Source: Acetobacterium sp. (GTDB taxonomy: Bacteria; Bacillota; Clostridia; Eubacteriales; Eubacteriaceae). Taken from it: 44,214 bases of DNA. The stretch's first letter is position 1; each line of letters starts with the position of its first letter. The stretch is from assembly GCA_028692885.1 (NCBI GenBank), contig JAQUWM010000016.1, forward strand, positions 1 through 44,214, read 5' to 3'. The notes under the pieces are model-generated. The model made no database searches. It was not told the DNA's origin and was given only the letters and a program-made list of their open reading frames with translations. Position numbers and translations under genes: made by a program. Positions 33,298-41,852 of this stretch are shown here, piece after piece.

Positions 33298-34500
33298 TTA
33301 GTTATAATTTAAAATGTGACCCATTTTTTCCTGTTTCGTTTTTAAATAAAACAGGTCATGACTGGATGCTTCCATTTGGATGGGAACCCGCTCCACCATT
33401 TTCAGCCCAAATTCTGACAGACCGTCCATTTTTTTGGGGTTATTAGTTAGCAACCGCAGTTGTTTTATCCCCAAATCGCTTAAAATCTGAGCGCCAATAT
33501 AGTATTCCCGCATGTCTTCCGGGAACCCCAGTTCAATGTTAGCCTGAACCGTATCCATGCCCAGATCCTGAAGGGCATAAGCTTTAAGCTTGTTGATCAA
33601 ACCAATCCCCCGGCCTTCCTGACGCATGTACAGCAGCACCCCCCGGCCTTCTTTTTCAATAGCAGTCATCGCCGCCCCAAACTGATCACCGCAATCACAG
33701 CGGATCGAACCAAAGGCATCGCCAGTTAAACATTCGGAATGAACCCGGCACAACACCGGGCTAGCACCACTCACATCGCCCTTAACCAGAGCCACATGAT
33801 GTTCGCCATTAAGCTTATTGACATAGCCATAAGCCATAAATTCACCGTATTTGGTGGGCATTTTGGTGACTGTCACCCGCTCCACCAGTTTTTCATTTTG
33901 TTTGCGATAGTCCTGCAGATCCTTGATGGTAATGAATTTCATCTGATGGGTCTGGGCAAACGCAATCAACTCCGGGGTTCGCATCATGGTGCCGTCTTCT
34001 CGCATAATTTCACAGCACAGACCGCACTCTTTCAGTCCGGCCAGTTTGACCAGATCAACGGTTGCCTCAGTATGGCCATTTCTTTCCAGCACCCCATTTT
34101 CCCTGGCCACCAGCGGAAACATATGTCCGGGTCGCCGGAAATCTTCCGGTCTGGCATTCTCGTCGACGCACTTGATGGCGGTGACGGAACGTTCTGCGGC
34201 CGAAATGCCGGTGGTGGTATCGACATGGTCAATGGACACGGTAAAAGCGGTACCGTGGTTATCAGTGTTGTCTATCACCATTTGGGGAACCGCTAGTTTT
34301 CGCACCAGTTTTTCACTCATCGGCATGCAGATCAGCCCTTTTCCATAGACGGCCATGAAGTTGACGTTTTCGGTAGTTGCAAATTCGGCCGCACAGATAA
34401 AGTCGCCTTCATTTTCCCGATCATCATCATCGGTAACAATGATAATTTTGCCGGCTCGTAAATCTTCCAATGCTTCTTCAATGGTATTAAATTTAAACAT
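33298..34500 (-). CDS. ribBA: bifunctional DHBP synthase / GTP cyclohydrolase II
   Basis: A 400-residue fusion. The N-terminal RibB domain (about 1-200) has [25 protein letters not shown] and [15 protein letters not shown], and makes 3,4-dihydroxybutanone 4-phosphate. The C-terminal RibA domain has the zinc site [33 protein letters not shown] and the [11 protein letters not shown] stretch, and opens GTP. The ATG follows AGAGAGGG. It is third in the operon; the 190 bp before it contain a long palindromic repeat (34548-34643). Confidence 0.97.
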   Translation of the reverse strand: MFKFNTIEEALEDLRAGKIIIVTDDDDRENEGDFICAAEFATTENVNFMAVYGKGLICMPMSEKLVRKLAVPQMVIDNTDNHGTAFTVSIDHVDTTTGISAAERSVTAIKCVDENARPEDFRRPGHMFPLVARENGVLERNGHTEATVDLVKLAGLKECGLCCEIMREDGTMMRTPELIAFAQTHQMKFITIKDLQDYRKQNEKLVERVTVTKMPTKYGEFMAYGYVNKLNGEHHVALVKGDVSGASPVLCRVHSECLTGDAFGSIRCDCGDQFGAAMTAIEKEGRGVLLYMRQEGRGIGLINKLKAYALQDLGMDTVQANIELGFPEDMREYYIGAQILSDLGIKQLRLLTNNPKKMDGLSEFGLKMVERVPIQMEASSHDLFYLKTKQEKMGHILNYN

Positions 34501-34547
34501 AGTACCCTCTCTTATTTTAAATTTCTAAAATTTTACTAAATACTGCC

Positions 34548-34643
34548 GTACCGATCAATTGTTAATCTATTGTATGCTGCAAGCTCGGACAGGTTACGCC
34601 GTGTCCGCCTTGATGCATACAACATGCGAACAATTGTCGGTAC
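34548..34643. repeat. palindromic repeat element, copy 1 (between ribE and ribBA)
   Basis: A 96 bp imperfect palindrome ending in GTACCGA and TCGGTAC. Paired blocks from outside in: CAATTGTT/AACAATTG, TTGTATGC/GCATACAA, CAAG/CTTG (34580-34583, 34609-34612) and CGGACA/TGTCCG, around a 10 nt loop. A second copy is at 39838-39935; similarity continues about 25 nt beyond the right end (TACTAAGTTG to CTTTGACA). In the RNA it would be a long stem between the ribE and ribBA cistrons. Confidence 0.85.
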
Positions 34644-34689
34644 TAAGTTGCACTCTTTGACAAGCTCAAGTTTTTATACCAAGATCACT

Positions 34690-35352
34690 TTAAAACCCGG
34701 CCTCGGTCAGAAAATCAATGGTCAAACCACTGGATTTTTTCTGGTTGCGATCTGTTTTTGAAGGTGGATTCAACAACAGGCTTTCAATATATTTGCCCAC
34801 CAGGTCGTTTTCTAAGTTGACCAGATCTCCGGATTTCTTGATTCCCAGGATTGTCTGCTTAACCGTGTGGGGAATGATGGACACTTTAAAGCAATCGACT
34901 GTCATTCCAATGACCGTTAAGCTGATGCCATCAATAGCAATGGAACCTTTTTCGATGATGTAGCGCAGTATTTTCGGCGGTGCCTTAATCTCAAAGATCA
35001 CCGCATTATCATCTTTAGTGATTTGCACAATATGACCAGTTCCGTCAATATGGCCGGCCACCATATGTCCCCCGAAACGGCCATTGGCCGGCATCGCTCT
35101 TTCCAGATTAACGGCCGATCCGCCTTTTAAATCGCCCAGGTTGCTGCGGTTTAGGGTTTCACTCATCACATCGGCCATCCACTTATTTCCATGGAGCTGG
35201 GATACCGTCAGGCATACCCCATTTACTGCCACGCTGTCGCCCAGTTTTAAATCGTCCATGACGAGTTCACCCTGAACCCATAACTGGGAAGAGCGTTGAC
35301 CCTTAACTACAGCCGTAATTTTGCCAATTTCTTCGATAATTCCTGTAAACAT
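34690..35352 (-). CDS. ribE: riboflavin synthase, alpha subunit
   Basis: A 220-residue protein with two lumazine-binding barrels. It begins MFTGIIEEIGKI, and shows MSETLNRSNLGDL, NLERAMPANGRFGGHMVAGHIDGTG in the first to second repeat and GISLTVIGMTVDCFKVSIIPHT in the second. It dismutates two lumazines to riboflavin. It starts a few bases after ribD. The C-terminal extension of about 15 residues is longer than usual. Confidence 0.96.
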   Translation of the reverse strand: MFTGIIEEIGKITAVVKGQRSSQLWVQGELVMDDLKLGDSVAVNGVCLTVSQLHGNKWMADVMSETLNRSNLGDLKGGSAVNLERAMPANGRFGGHMVAGHIDGTGHIVQITKDDNAVIFEIKAPPKILRYIIEKGSIAIDGISLTVIGMTVDCFKVSIIPHTVKQTILGIKKSGDLVNLENDLVGKYIESLLLNPPSKTDRNQKKSSGLTIDFLTEAGF

Positions 35353-35356
35353 GTCC

Positions 35357-36445
35357 TTACCTCTTCACATATTCGAGGCAGATATCTTCCCCGAAAATTT
35401 TTATTTTTCGGTCCGTAAACTGAAAGGCCTCCGCTGGATCTTCCAGCCCCGGCCCTTCCACCGGAGTTTTGGCCGCCGCACCGCCAAATATTTTGGGGGC
35501 CAGATAAACCTGGAGCTTATTAACGATACCGCTTTTTAACGCACTGAAATTCAGGGTTCCCCCGCCTTCCAGCAAAATGCTGTCGATCCCCGCTGCTCCC
35601 AGTTTTCGCATCAACTCATTGAGATCCAGATGATCCTCTGCTTTTGAAACTGCTAAAATTTTACAACCCCTGACTTCAAACTGCTTTATTTTGCTCTGAT
35701 CCTGGGAGCAGGTGGCCAGATAGGTCGGTATTGTCCGGGCCGTTGCCACGACCTGTGCTGTCAGCGGGGTGCGCAGATGCGTATCGCAGATAATCCGGCT
35801 GGGGTTTCTCCCCCCCGCAATCCGACAGGTCAGCTGCGGATCATCCTGTAAAATAGTGTTGACCCCGACCATAATTCCGGCAACTTCATTGCGGGTCTGA
35901 TGGACCGCCTGCCTGGCCTCTGCCCCGGTAATCCATTTAGATTTTCCGGTGCGGGTGGCAATTTTGCCATCCAGGGTCATCGCGTATTTCATTAACACAT
36001 AGGGGGTTTTGTTTTTAATATAGTGAAAAAATACGGCATTCATTTCCTGACAGGGCGTTTCCCTAACCCCGGTTATCACCGTAATCCCCTGCTGTCTCAG
36101 GATCTCAATCCCCTTGCCACTAACCAGCGGATTGGGATCGAGGGATCCGATCACCACCCGGCTGATTTTATTGTCAATGATCGCCTCGGTGCACGGCGGG
36201 GTTTTACCATGATGACAGCAGGGTTCCAGCGTCACATACAGCGTTGCCCCGGCCACCGACTGAGTACAGGCTGCCAGAGCCTGGCGTTCGGCATGAAGTC
36301 CGCCATATTTTTCGTGATAACCGCTGCCGATGATCACATCATCCTTGACGATCACCGCTCCCACCAGAGGATTGGGATTTACCTGACCCCGGCCTTTTTG
36401 GGCCAGATCGATGGCCAGATCCATATATTTTTGATGATTTTCCAC
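35357..36445 (-). CDS. ribD: bifunctional diaminohydroxyphosphoribosylaminopyrimidine deaminase / reductase
   Basis: A 362-residue fusion. The N-terminal deaminase has the zinc motif HAERQAL followed by LEPCCHHGKTPPC; the C-terminal reductase begins around MKYAMTLDGKIATRTGKSKWITG. It performs the second and third steps of riboflavin synthesis from the GTP product. Start is GTG 36445 with GAGAGGAG upstream. First gene of the operon, downstream of the FMN riboswitch. Confidence 0.97.
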   Translation of the reverse strand: MENHQKYMDLAIDLAQKGRGQVNPNPLVGAVIVKDDVIIGSGYHEKYGGLHAERQALAACTQSVAGATLYVTLEPCCHHGKTPPCTEAIIDNKISRVVIGSLDPNPLVSGKGIEILRQQGITVITGVRETPCQEMNAVFFHYIKNKTPYVLMKYAMTLDGKIATRTGKSKWITGAEARQAVHQTRNEVAGIMVGVNTILQDDPQLTCRIAGGRNPSRIICDTHLRTPLTAQVVATARTIPTYLATCSQDQSKIKQFEVRGCKILAVSKAEDHLDLNELMRKLGAAGIDSILLEGGGTLNFSALKSGIVNKLQVYLAPKIFGGAAAKTPVEGPGLEDPAEAFQFTDRKIKIFGEDICLEYVKR

Positions 36446-36474
36446 ACGTTCTCCTCTCTCAAAAAAGAAAAATA

Positions 36475-36492
36475 CCCTGATGTCATTCAGGG
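36475..36492 (-). terminator. second, weaker hairpin before ribD
   Basis: CCCTGA and TCAGGG (36492-36475 on the minus strand) form a 6 bp stem followed by TATTTTTCTTTTTT. It lies between the riboswitch terminator and the ribD ribosome binding site, and may be a back-up terminator or part of the expression platform. Confidence 0.45.
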
Positions 36493-36526
36493 CAAAGGGG
36501 TTTTTTACAGATCTACGTATTCTTTG

Positions 36527-36564
36527 TATAAAAAAAGCTCTGAAATGATTACCATTTCAGAGCT
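36527..36564 (-). terminator. terminator of the FMN riboswitch expression platform
   Basis: AGCTCTGAAATG and CATTTCAGAGCT form a perfect 12 bp stem with a 5 nt loop, followed on the minus strand by T7. It is about 40 nt downstream of the aptamer and would stop transcription when FMN is bound. Confidence 0.88.
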
Positions 36565-36601
36565 AAATAAACAAAGATTCATTAACATGCAAAACTTTAT
36601 T

Positions 36602-36710
36602 ATCTTCTTTCATCCAGACTTTAACTGTCGGCCTCGGAATTACACCGAATCATACCTTGCGGTTCGTGGGCTATACCACCGGTAGGGAAACTATCCCTGC
36701 CCTGAAGACT
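36602..36710 (-). ncRNA. FMN riboswitch (RFN element)
   Basis: On the minus strand the conserved RFN blocks are all present in order: TCTTCAGGGCAGGG, TTTCCCTACCGGTGGTAT, AGCCCACGA, GATTCGGTGTAATTCCGAGG, CCGACAGT and AGTCTGGATGAAAGAAGA. Ends pair as P1. It controls the downstream ribD-ribE-ribBA-ribH operon. Confidence 0.97.
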
Positions 36711-36728
36711 TGCTATTTAATTGATTAA

Positions 36729-36758
36729 ACTTTAACATAATTGATATATTCCTGTCAA
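36729..36758 (-). promoter_or_regulatory. rib operon promoter
   Basis: On the minus strand -35 TTGACA (36758-36753), an 18 nt spacer and an extended -10 TGTTAAAGT (hexamer 36734-36729). Transcription would begin about 10 nt before the aptamer. Confidence 0.75.
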
Positions 36759-36810
36759 TATATTAAAAATTATTTTTCTTTATGATCTTTTTCGTTTATA
36801 ATAGGAGCAT

Positions 36811-36916
36811 GAAATATTAAGTTAATTAAAGAATTTTGCAAATCGAACTGGCAATTGCGCAATGTGCGGGCGGTCACGGATCGCCCCCTACGTTAAATAT
36901 TTAATTCAACTTATAT
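36811..36916. repeat. small GC-core repeat-like element
   Basis: AT-rich, roughly complementary ends (ATATTAAGTTAATTAAA and TTTAATTCAACTTATAT) flank a GC-rich core, GGGCGGTCACGGATCGCCCC, which is itself a stem. This looks like a short dispersed repeat; no second copy is in this window. Confidence 0.4.
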
Positions 36917-36969
36917 AACACTAGCTGTTATGATATTTTCCGAACATTTTGAGAAAGGACGGAACACCT

Positions 36970-39807
36970 GTGCAGTGGTTTAAAAAAAGCCTGATCCGCC
37001 GGATTGGTACAATTGTTATCGGATTTATTATTGTCGCCTTCGCTGTTTATGGGGTCATTTCCATCCAAATGTTGAGTGGTTTTTTTGAGGCGCACAGCAA
37101 GATCGAAATATCCAAAGATGCTCAACAGATTGCCACTGAAATTGACAAATTTATCGAACAGAATATTGTCATCGTGGAACAGATGAAAACCAACCAGGAT
37201 TATCAGTCCATTACTGAAGCCCTCAATACCCGGGCAGAAAAACGGCAACATCCACTGTTTGGGGTAGTGACTCAGGAACTCCAGGCGATTAAAGCCTCCG
37301 ACCCCAATATTTCGCTGGCTTACATCGGCGTGACAAAATCGAATGATGTGATTTCTTCCACCGCTGAGTTTGACCCCAAACCAGACTATGATCTAAATAA
37401 GCGCCTCTGGTATGTTAAAACCTTAAAATCGCGGGGGATAACAGTCACCAGTCCCTATATTGACATCGTCACCGGAGAAATGGTGGTTTCCATCACCACC
37501 CCGATCCTAAAAAACAACAACGTGGTTGGAGCCATGGGCATTGATTTATTAGTATCGGATATTTCCAAACTGATGGATACCTACAAGGTGGGAGAAAATG
37601 GCTATACCCTATTGATTAATAAAGACGGAACAATCTTTTATTATCCCAAGGATCTCAAGGTTTTTTCTGCCGCCGGCGCCAATCCTTTTGCCTATCTCGA
37701 TGGCTATATGGATCAGTTAACCTCTGGCAACAGCGGCATCATTGAATATAATCTGGCGAATAATGCCAAATATATTGCCTACGTCCCTACCCAGTCTTCC
37801 AACTGGATTGTGGCAACCGTGATCCCCCGGTCCGAAGTCCTGGCCCCGCTGAATCAGTTTATATTCAGTTTGTTCGTTATTTCGCTACTTCTGCTTTTCC
37901 TGATCACCCTGTTTATTAGACAGATGACCCGGCTTATTTCCGAACCGATTGTAACCATTTCCAACTCGGTTGAAACCTTCAGCCAGGGTGATCAGAAAAT
38001 TAATCTACCAGATACACTTTATCGCCGGGAGGATGAGATCGGCATTTTATCCCGCGGACTACAGATGATGAGTCACCGGATTACCCAGTATATTGCCGAA
38101 GTCCAAACCAACAATCAGGCTTTAAATGAAGAAATTGACAAACGTCAGGGGGTTCAATCCCAGCTGGAGCTGATTTTGGAACTATTATCCGGGACGGATG
38201 AAGGCATTTTTATCCTGAATAATAGCTTTTTCTGTATCTACCATAATGCGGCTTTTTCCAGAATCATCGGCTTTCCAGAAACAGAAATCCCAACTATCAA
38301 CCTATTAGAAAAAAATATCCTTATCGATCAACCGCTGCTGGACAGCCTGGAAATGAATCCGGTCTGGTCCGGTGAAATTGAATATGCTTTGGATTCAGAA
38401 GAAATCCTATTTCTTTTTCTGCGCATCAGCAAGGTTAAAAATAGTGCGGATAATTACTATATCGGTAACATTATCAATCTCACGGCCCATAAGCAAATTG
38501 AAAAAGATATCCACTATCTCAAATATTTTGACCATCTGACGAAACTCAACAATAAGCTGTTTCTGGATGAATCAGGAATAGAACTCATTAATGAGGATAC
38601 CGATAATATCGGTAACTATGCCCTGATTCTGATCAACATTGATAATTTCAGAATTATCAATGAGGCCAAAGGCTTTGATTTCGGCAATAAGGTGTTGATT
38701 GCCCTGGGCAATCGTCTTAAAAGCCTGATCAGTGACCAGGATTTATTGGCTCGCCTCGGCAATGACGAGTTTGGAATCCTGAAAACCTATGTCTCTTCCA
38801 ATGAAAATTTATATGAATATATTCTGGGATTAAGCAAGGCTTTGGAAAAACAGATCGCTATCAATGACGAAGAACTCATCGTTGATGTCAGTATCGGGAT
38901 CAGCCTCTATCCCAGTGATGCCAACCACTATGCCAAGCTGTTAAAAACTGCCGCTTCCGCCCTAAACAATGTGAAGGCCAATAAAGGCCGCCGTTTTGAA
39001 TTTTATGACAAGGAAATCAATAGCCTCTCGATTCAAAAATATGAGCTGCAGAATAAACTACGTAATGCCCTGAGCAACCATGAATTTCTGCTCCACTACC
39101 AACCTCAGGTGGATATGGCCACCAATCAGGTCATCGGTCTGGAGGCTTTAATCCGCTGGAACAGCCCTGATGGTATGGTTCCCCCGGGAAGCTTTATTGC
39201 GATTGCTGAAGAATCAAATCTGATTATCCCCTTGGGCGAATGGGTGCTGGAAAACGCCTGCGAATTTGGAAAAAAATTGGCCGCCATGGGTTATCAAACA
39301 CCCGTTGCGGTTAATCTGTCGATGCTCCAGTTTAAGAGCCCTTATATCGGCGAATTGATCCAGTCGATCTTGATCCGAACAAAACTCCCCCCGGAGCTAT
39401 TGGAACTGGAAATCACCGAAGGAATTCTGATGGATAACGAGGTTGAATGCGAATCGATCCTCAGCGAATTCCATGAGATGGGCATCCAGGTCTCCATCGA
39501 CGATTTTGGCACCGGCTACTCCTCCCTGAGTTATTTGAAAAAATTTGCGGTCGATAAGATCAAAATCGACCGTTCCTTTATTAAAGGAATTCCCCATTAT
39601 GACAATGGCACTATTGCCAAGGTTATTATTGAACTGGCTGGCAATTTCAATCTTCAGGTTATTGCCGAAGGGGTGGAAACCCCAGAACAGATTGACTTTT
39701 TACTTAAAAACAATTGTCACGTTGCCCAGGGCTTTTACTACGCCAAACCACTTGGCGAAGACGAACTGCTGGCTTTTATGGAAGCATCAAAAAGGGATAA
39801 TGGCTAA
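36970..39807 (+). CDS. dCache-HAMP-PAS-GGDEF-EAL cyclic-di-GMP protein
   Basis: A 945-residue membrane sensor. Helix 1 (about 10-30) and helix 2 (about 295-318) flank a periplasmic-type double Cache domain (SLAYIGVTKSNDVISSTAEF, RLWYVKTLKSRGITVTSPYID). HAMP (about 320-375), PAS (about 400-500), GGDEF (about 520-680) and EAL (about 690-940) follow. The GGDEF site reads RLGNDEF, with Asn for the second Gly, so cyclase activity is doubtful. The EAL site is intact: LEALIRW, NLSMLQF, ELEITEG, IDDFGTGYSSL, KIDRSFI and VIAEGVET. It is probably a ligand-sensing phosphodiesterase. GTG 36970 after AAAGGA is chosen over TTG 36949. The stop codon lies inside a hairpin repeat at 39793-39818. Confidence 0.92.
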   Translation: MQWFKKSLIRRIGTIVIGFIIVAFAVYGVISIQMLSGFFEAHSKIEISKDAQQIATEIDKFIEQNIVIVEQMKTNQDYQSITEALNTRAEKRQHPLFGVVTQELQAIKASDPNISLAYIGVTKSNDVISSTAEFDPKPDYDLNKRLWYVKTLKSRGITVTSPYIDIVTGEMVVSITTPILKNNNVVGAMGIDLLVSDISKLMDTYKVGENGYTLLINKDGTIFYYPKDLKVFSAAGANPFAYLDGYMDQLTSGNSGIIEYNLANNAKYIAYVPTQSSNWIVATVIPRSEVLAPLNQFIFSLFVISLLLLFLITLFIRQMTRLISEPIVTISNSVETFSQGDQKINLPDTLYRREDEIGILSRGLQMMSHRITQYIAEVQTNNQALNEEIDKRQGVQSQLELILELLSGTDEGIFILNNSFFCIYHNAAFSRIIGFPETEIPTINLLEKNILIDQPLLDSLEMNPVWSGEIEYALDSEEILFLFLRISKVKNSADNYYIGNIINLTAHKQIEKDIHYLKYFDHLTKLNNKLFLDESGIELINEDTDNIGNYALILINIDNFRIINEAKGFDFGNKVLIALGNRLKSLISDQDLLARLGNDEFGILKTYVSSNENLYEYILGLSKALEKQIAINDEELIVDVSIGISLYPSDANHYAKLLKTAASALNNVKANKGRRFEFYDKEINSLSIQKYELQNKLRNALSNHEFLLHYQPQVDMATNQVIGLEALIRWNSPDGMVPPGSFIAIAEESNLIIPLGEWVLENACEFGKKLAAMGYQTPVAVNLSMLQFKSPYIGELIQSILIRTKLPPELLELEITEGILMDNEVECESILSEFHEMGIQVSIDDFGTGYSSLSYLKKFAVDKIKIDRSFIKGIPHYDNGTIAKVIIELAGNFNLQVIAEGVETPEQIDFLLKNNCHVAQGFYYAKPLGEDELLAFMEASKRDNG

Positions 39808-39818
39808 GCCATATCCCT
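39793..39818 (+). repeat. 26 bp direct repeat/hairpin, copy 1
   Basis: Overlaps the stop codon of the EAL gene. It forms a hairpin (GGGAT/ATCCC and GGCT/AGCC) but has no U-tract after it. It matches 39960-39985 at 25 of 26 positions; the palindromic element lies between the two. Confidence 0.85.
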
Positions 39819-39837
39819 GCGGTTGTCGTAAACTACC

Positions 39838-39935
39838 GTACCGACCAATTATTAATCTGTTGTTCGCTGCGGAATCGGACAGGCGATGCCGTGTCCGCTC
39901 CGATGCGTACAACATGATGTAACAATTGTCGGTAC
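39838..39935. repeat. palindromic repeat element, copy 2 (after the EAL gene)
   Basis: A 98 bp imperfect palindrome ending in GTACCGA and TCGGTAC, homologous to 34548-34643. The block CAAG/CTTG of copy 1 is CGGA/TCCG here (39870-39873 and 39899-39902), keeping the pairing, while CGGACA/TGTCCG is unchanged. Similarity extends right to about 39955 (TTTTTTGACAGTCTG). Confidence 0.85.
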
Positions 39936-39959
39936 TAGGTTATCTTTTTTGACAGTCTG

Positions 39960-39992
39960 AGGGATAATGGCTGAGCCATATCCCTTTTTTTA
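39960..39992 (+). terminator. terminator of the EAL gene; 26 bp direct repeat, copy 2
   Basis: The repeat 39960-39985 forms the GGGATA/ATCCC, GGCT/AGCC hairpin and is followed by T7, a complete intrinsic terminator. In the frame of the upstream gene it would also supply a stop codon (TGA in place of TAA), suggesting it is the original 3' end of that gene. Confidence 0.8.
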
Positions 39993-40039
39993 TTTAACCC
40001 GATCCGCTTCAATTGTTGTGGTGTTATTAAAATAATTCA

Positions 40040-40624
40040 CTAAAAGGTAAATCGCTGAGCAAGGGTTTCCGGGTGATCCGTGATCATCGCTTCGCTCATG
40101 ATGCAGACTCCTTTGGCGCCAGCCATCAAGGCGATTTTATAGTTTGTTTCGCTGATACCACCAATGGCAAAAACCGGAATGTCGACGGAATCGCATACTT
40201 CTTTGAGAAAACGCAGTCCCCGGGCTGGTAAACCTTTTTTGCAGGCGGTGGGAAAAACATGACCGGCGATTAAATAATCGGCTCCCAAGGATTGCGCTTC
40301 CCCAGCTTGTGCCACCGAGTGAACCGATACCCCAACCCGAGCGAATTTTTTCAGCTCTTCAACCTCTCTTCGCATGTCATCAATGGATACCTGAACGGCT
40401 CCTATCCCTAATCGATCTGCCACCGCAATGTTCTGATTGATAATCAGATCTACCTGGTGCCTTTCACAGATTTCTTTCACTTTGATGGCCAACTCTTGAT
40501 AGTCTGTTTCACTTAGTTCTTTTTCCCTTAGCATAATAGCATGGGGTTTCCCGCTGGCAATTTTATTGATGCGATTTTGAAAATCGTCTGTACACAATGT
40601 CTGGTTAGTTATACAAATCAGCAT
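40040..40624 (-). CDS. tenI: TenI-like thiazole tautomerase (ThiE superfamily)
   Basis: A 194-residue TIM-barrel protein of the ThiE/TenI superfamily. The stretches VGVSVHSVAQA and GHVFPTACKKGLPARGLRFL match TenI (thiazole tautomerase) rather than thiamine phosphate synthase, which has a GPxxxTxTK phosphate-binding motif not seen here. The N-terminus MLREKEL and IPVFAIGGI are common to both. TenI aromatizes the thiazole product of ThiG. ATG 40624 follows AAGGAG; a longer frame starts inside that site. It is 72 nt after thiH, last in the operon. An annotation as thiE is the main alternative. Confidence 0.75.
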   Translation of the reverse strand: MLICITNQTLCTDDFQNRINKIASGKPHAIMLREKELSETDYQELAIKVKEICERHQVDLIINQNIAVADRLGIGAVQVSIDDMRREVEELKKFARVGVSVHSVAQAGEAQSLGADYLIAGHVFPTACKKGLPARGLRFLKEVCDSVDIPVFAIGGISETNYKIALMAGAKGVCIMSEAMITDHPETLAQRFTF

Positions 40625-40696
40625 ATTCGACTCCTTCATTTTTCTTGCTTATAGTCTATCATATCCAGGCAAAAAGAAAACCGTAAATTGGTAGTT

Positions 40697-41851
40697 TTAT
40701 ACTCGGATATAATCGCTGTAAACCGGTTGGAGCCCCCGCTTTAAAATCATCTGGTGCACCTCCCTAACGCTTCGGGGATCGGAAATCTCAAACTGTTCAT
40801 CGCCTTTTTCTTTCTCTTCATGACCGCCCACCCCGACCCTGACCCCAGCGGAAATTTTTGTCGCCACCATCCCAATGACATGATCACGAAACCCGGCCCG
40901 TTCGCGGGTTGAGATGGTGATCCCCGCAAAAGGCATCAGCAATCGGTAAGCCAACATCACCTGTAGCAGCTGTTTCTCATGGACATCATTGGGGTTGTTA
41001 GCGGTATTGTTAATAAACGGTCTGAGCCGGGGAGTGGAAAAGCCGATTTCAGCATGGGGATATTTCTGCAAAATAAAAGCAGCATGCAGCCCGGTGGCAA
41101 AGGCATCTTTTCTAAAATCATCTAAACCCAACAGCGCCCCGAAGGAGACCCCCCGCATGCCCCCTAGCAAAGCCCGCTCCTGAGCATCAAACCGATAGGG
41201 AAAGACCCGCTTGGAGCCACTTAAATGAACCTGTTCATATTTGCTGAGATTATAAGTTTCCTGATAGACCGAGACAAAATCGGCGCCGCAATTTTTAAGA
41301 TCGGCATACTCATCAGCATTCAGGGGATAGATTTCAATCCCCACGGTAGAAAAATATTTTGCTGCCAGCTTAATCCCTTCACCAATATAGTTAACTCCGG
41401 AATGATGGCGGGATTCTCCGGTTAAAATCAGGATCTCCTTCAATCCGGTTTTGGCAATGGCTTTTAATTCTTCTTCCATTTCTGCCATCGTAAGCTTTCC
41501 CCGGCGGATTTTATTTTGGCAATTAAATCCACAGTATACACAGTTGTTTTCACAATAATTGGCAATATAAAGGGGGGTAAACAGACCGATGCTGTTGCCA
41601 AAGTGTTTTCTGGTTTCAATAATGGCTTTTTTTGCCATTTCTTCTAAATATGGTGTCGCTGCTGGTGATAATAAGGCTCCATAATCTTCTATCGATAAAT
41701 GTTCTTTTCTTAGAGCCTGTTTTACATCTCCAGCTGAAACTTTTAAGTAGTCATAGTTATCCACATTTTTTAAGACCTTATCCCGAATATCCGAAGTGAT
41801 CATCTCCATTCCCGGTTGATATGCCATCGGATCGGTTCGTTTTTTTATCAT
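40697..41851 (-). CDS. thiH: 2-iminoacetate synthase ThiH
   Basis: A 384-residue radical SAM enzyme. The cluster motif is CENNCVYC (CxxxCxxC) following LYIANY, with TGESRHHSGVNYIGEGI later. It splits tyrosine to give 2-iminoacetate for thiazole formation, the oxygen-independent alternative to ThiO. It starts right after thiG with GGAGGACTAGG as ribosome binding site; the C-terminus QPVYSDYIRV fits full length. Confidence 0.96.
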   Translation of the reverse strand: MIKKRTDPMAYQPGMEMITSDIRDKVLKNVDNYDYLKVSAGDVKQALRKEHLSIEDYGALLSPAATPYLEEMAKKAIIETRKHFGNSIGLFTPLYIANYCENNCVYCGFNCQNKIRRGKLTMAEMEEELKAIAKTGLKEILILTGESRHHSGVNYIGEGIKLAAKYFSTVGIEIYPLNADEYADLKNCGADFVSVYQETYNLSKYEQVHLSGSKRVFPYRFDAQERALLGGMRGVSFGALLGLDDFRKDAFATGLHAAFILQKYPHAEIGFSTPRLRPFINNTANNPNDVHEKQLLQVMLAYRLLMPFAGITISTRERAGFRDHVIGMVATKISAGVRVGVGGHEEKEKGDEQFEISDPRSVREVHQMILKRGLQPVYSDYIRV

Positions 41852-41852
41852 C

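Noticed and set aside
34570-34761. 63-residue plus-strand frame between ribBA and ribE
   Set aside because: It runs through the palindromic repeat and into antisense ribE; explained by the repeat.
39545-39922. 125-residue plus-strand frame at the end of the EAL gene
   Set aside because: It is an out-of-frame shadow of the EAL domain that continues into the palindromic repeat.
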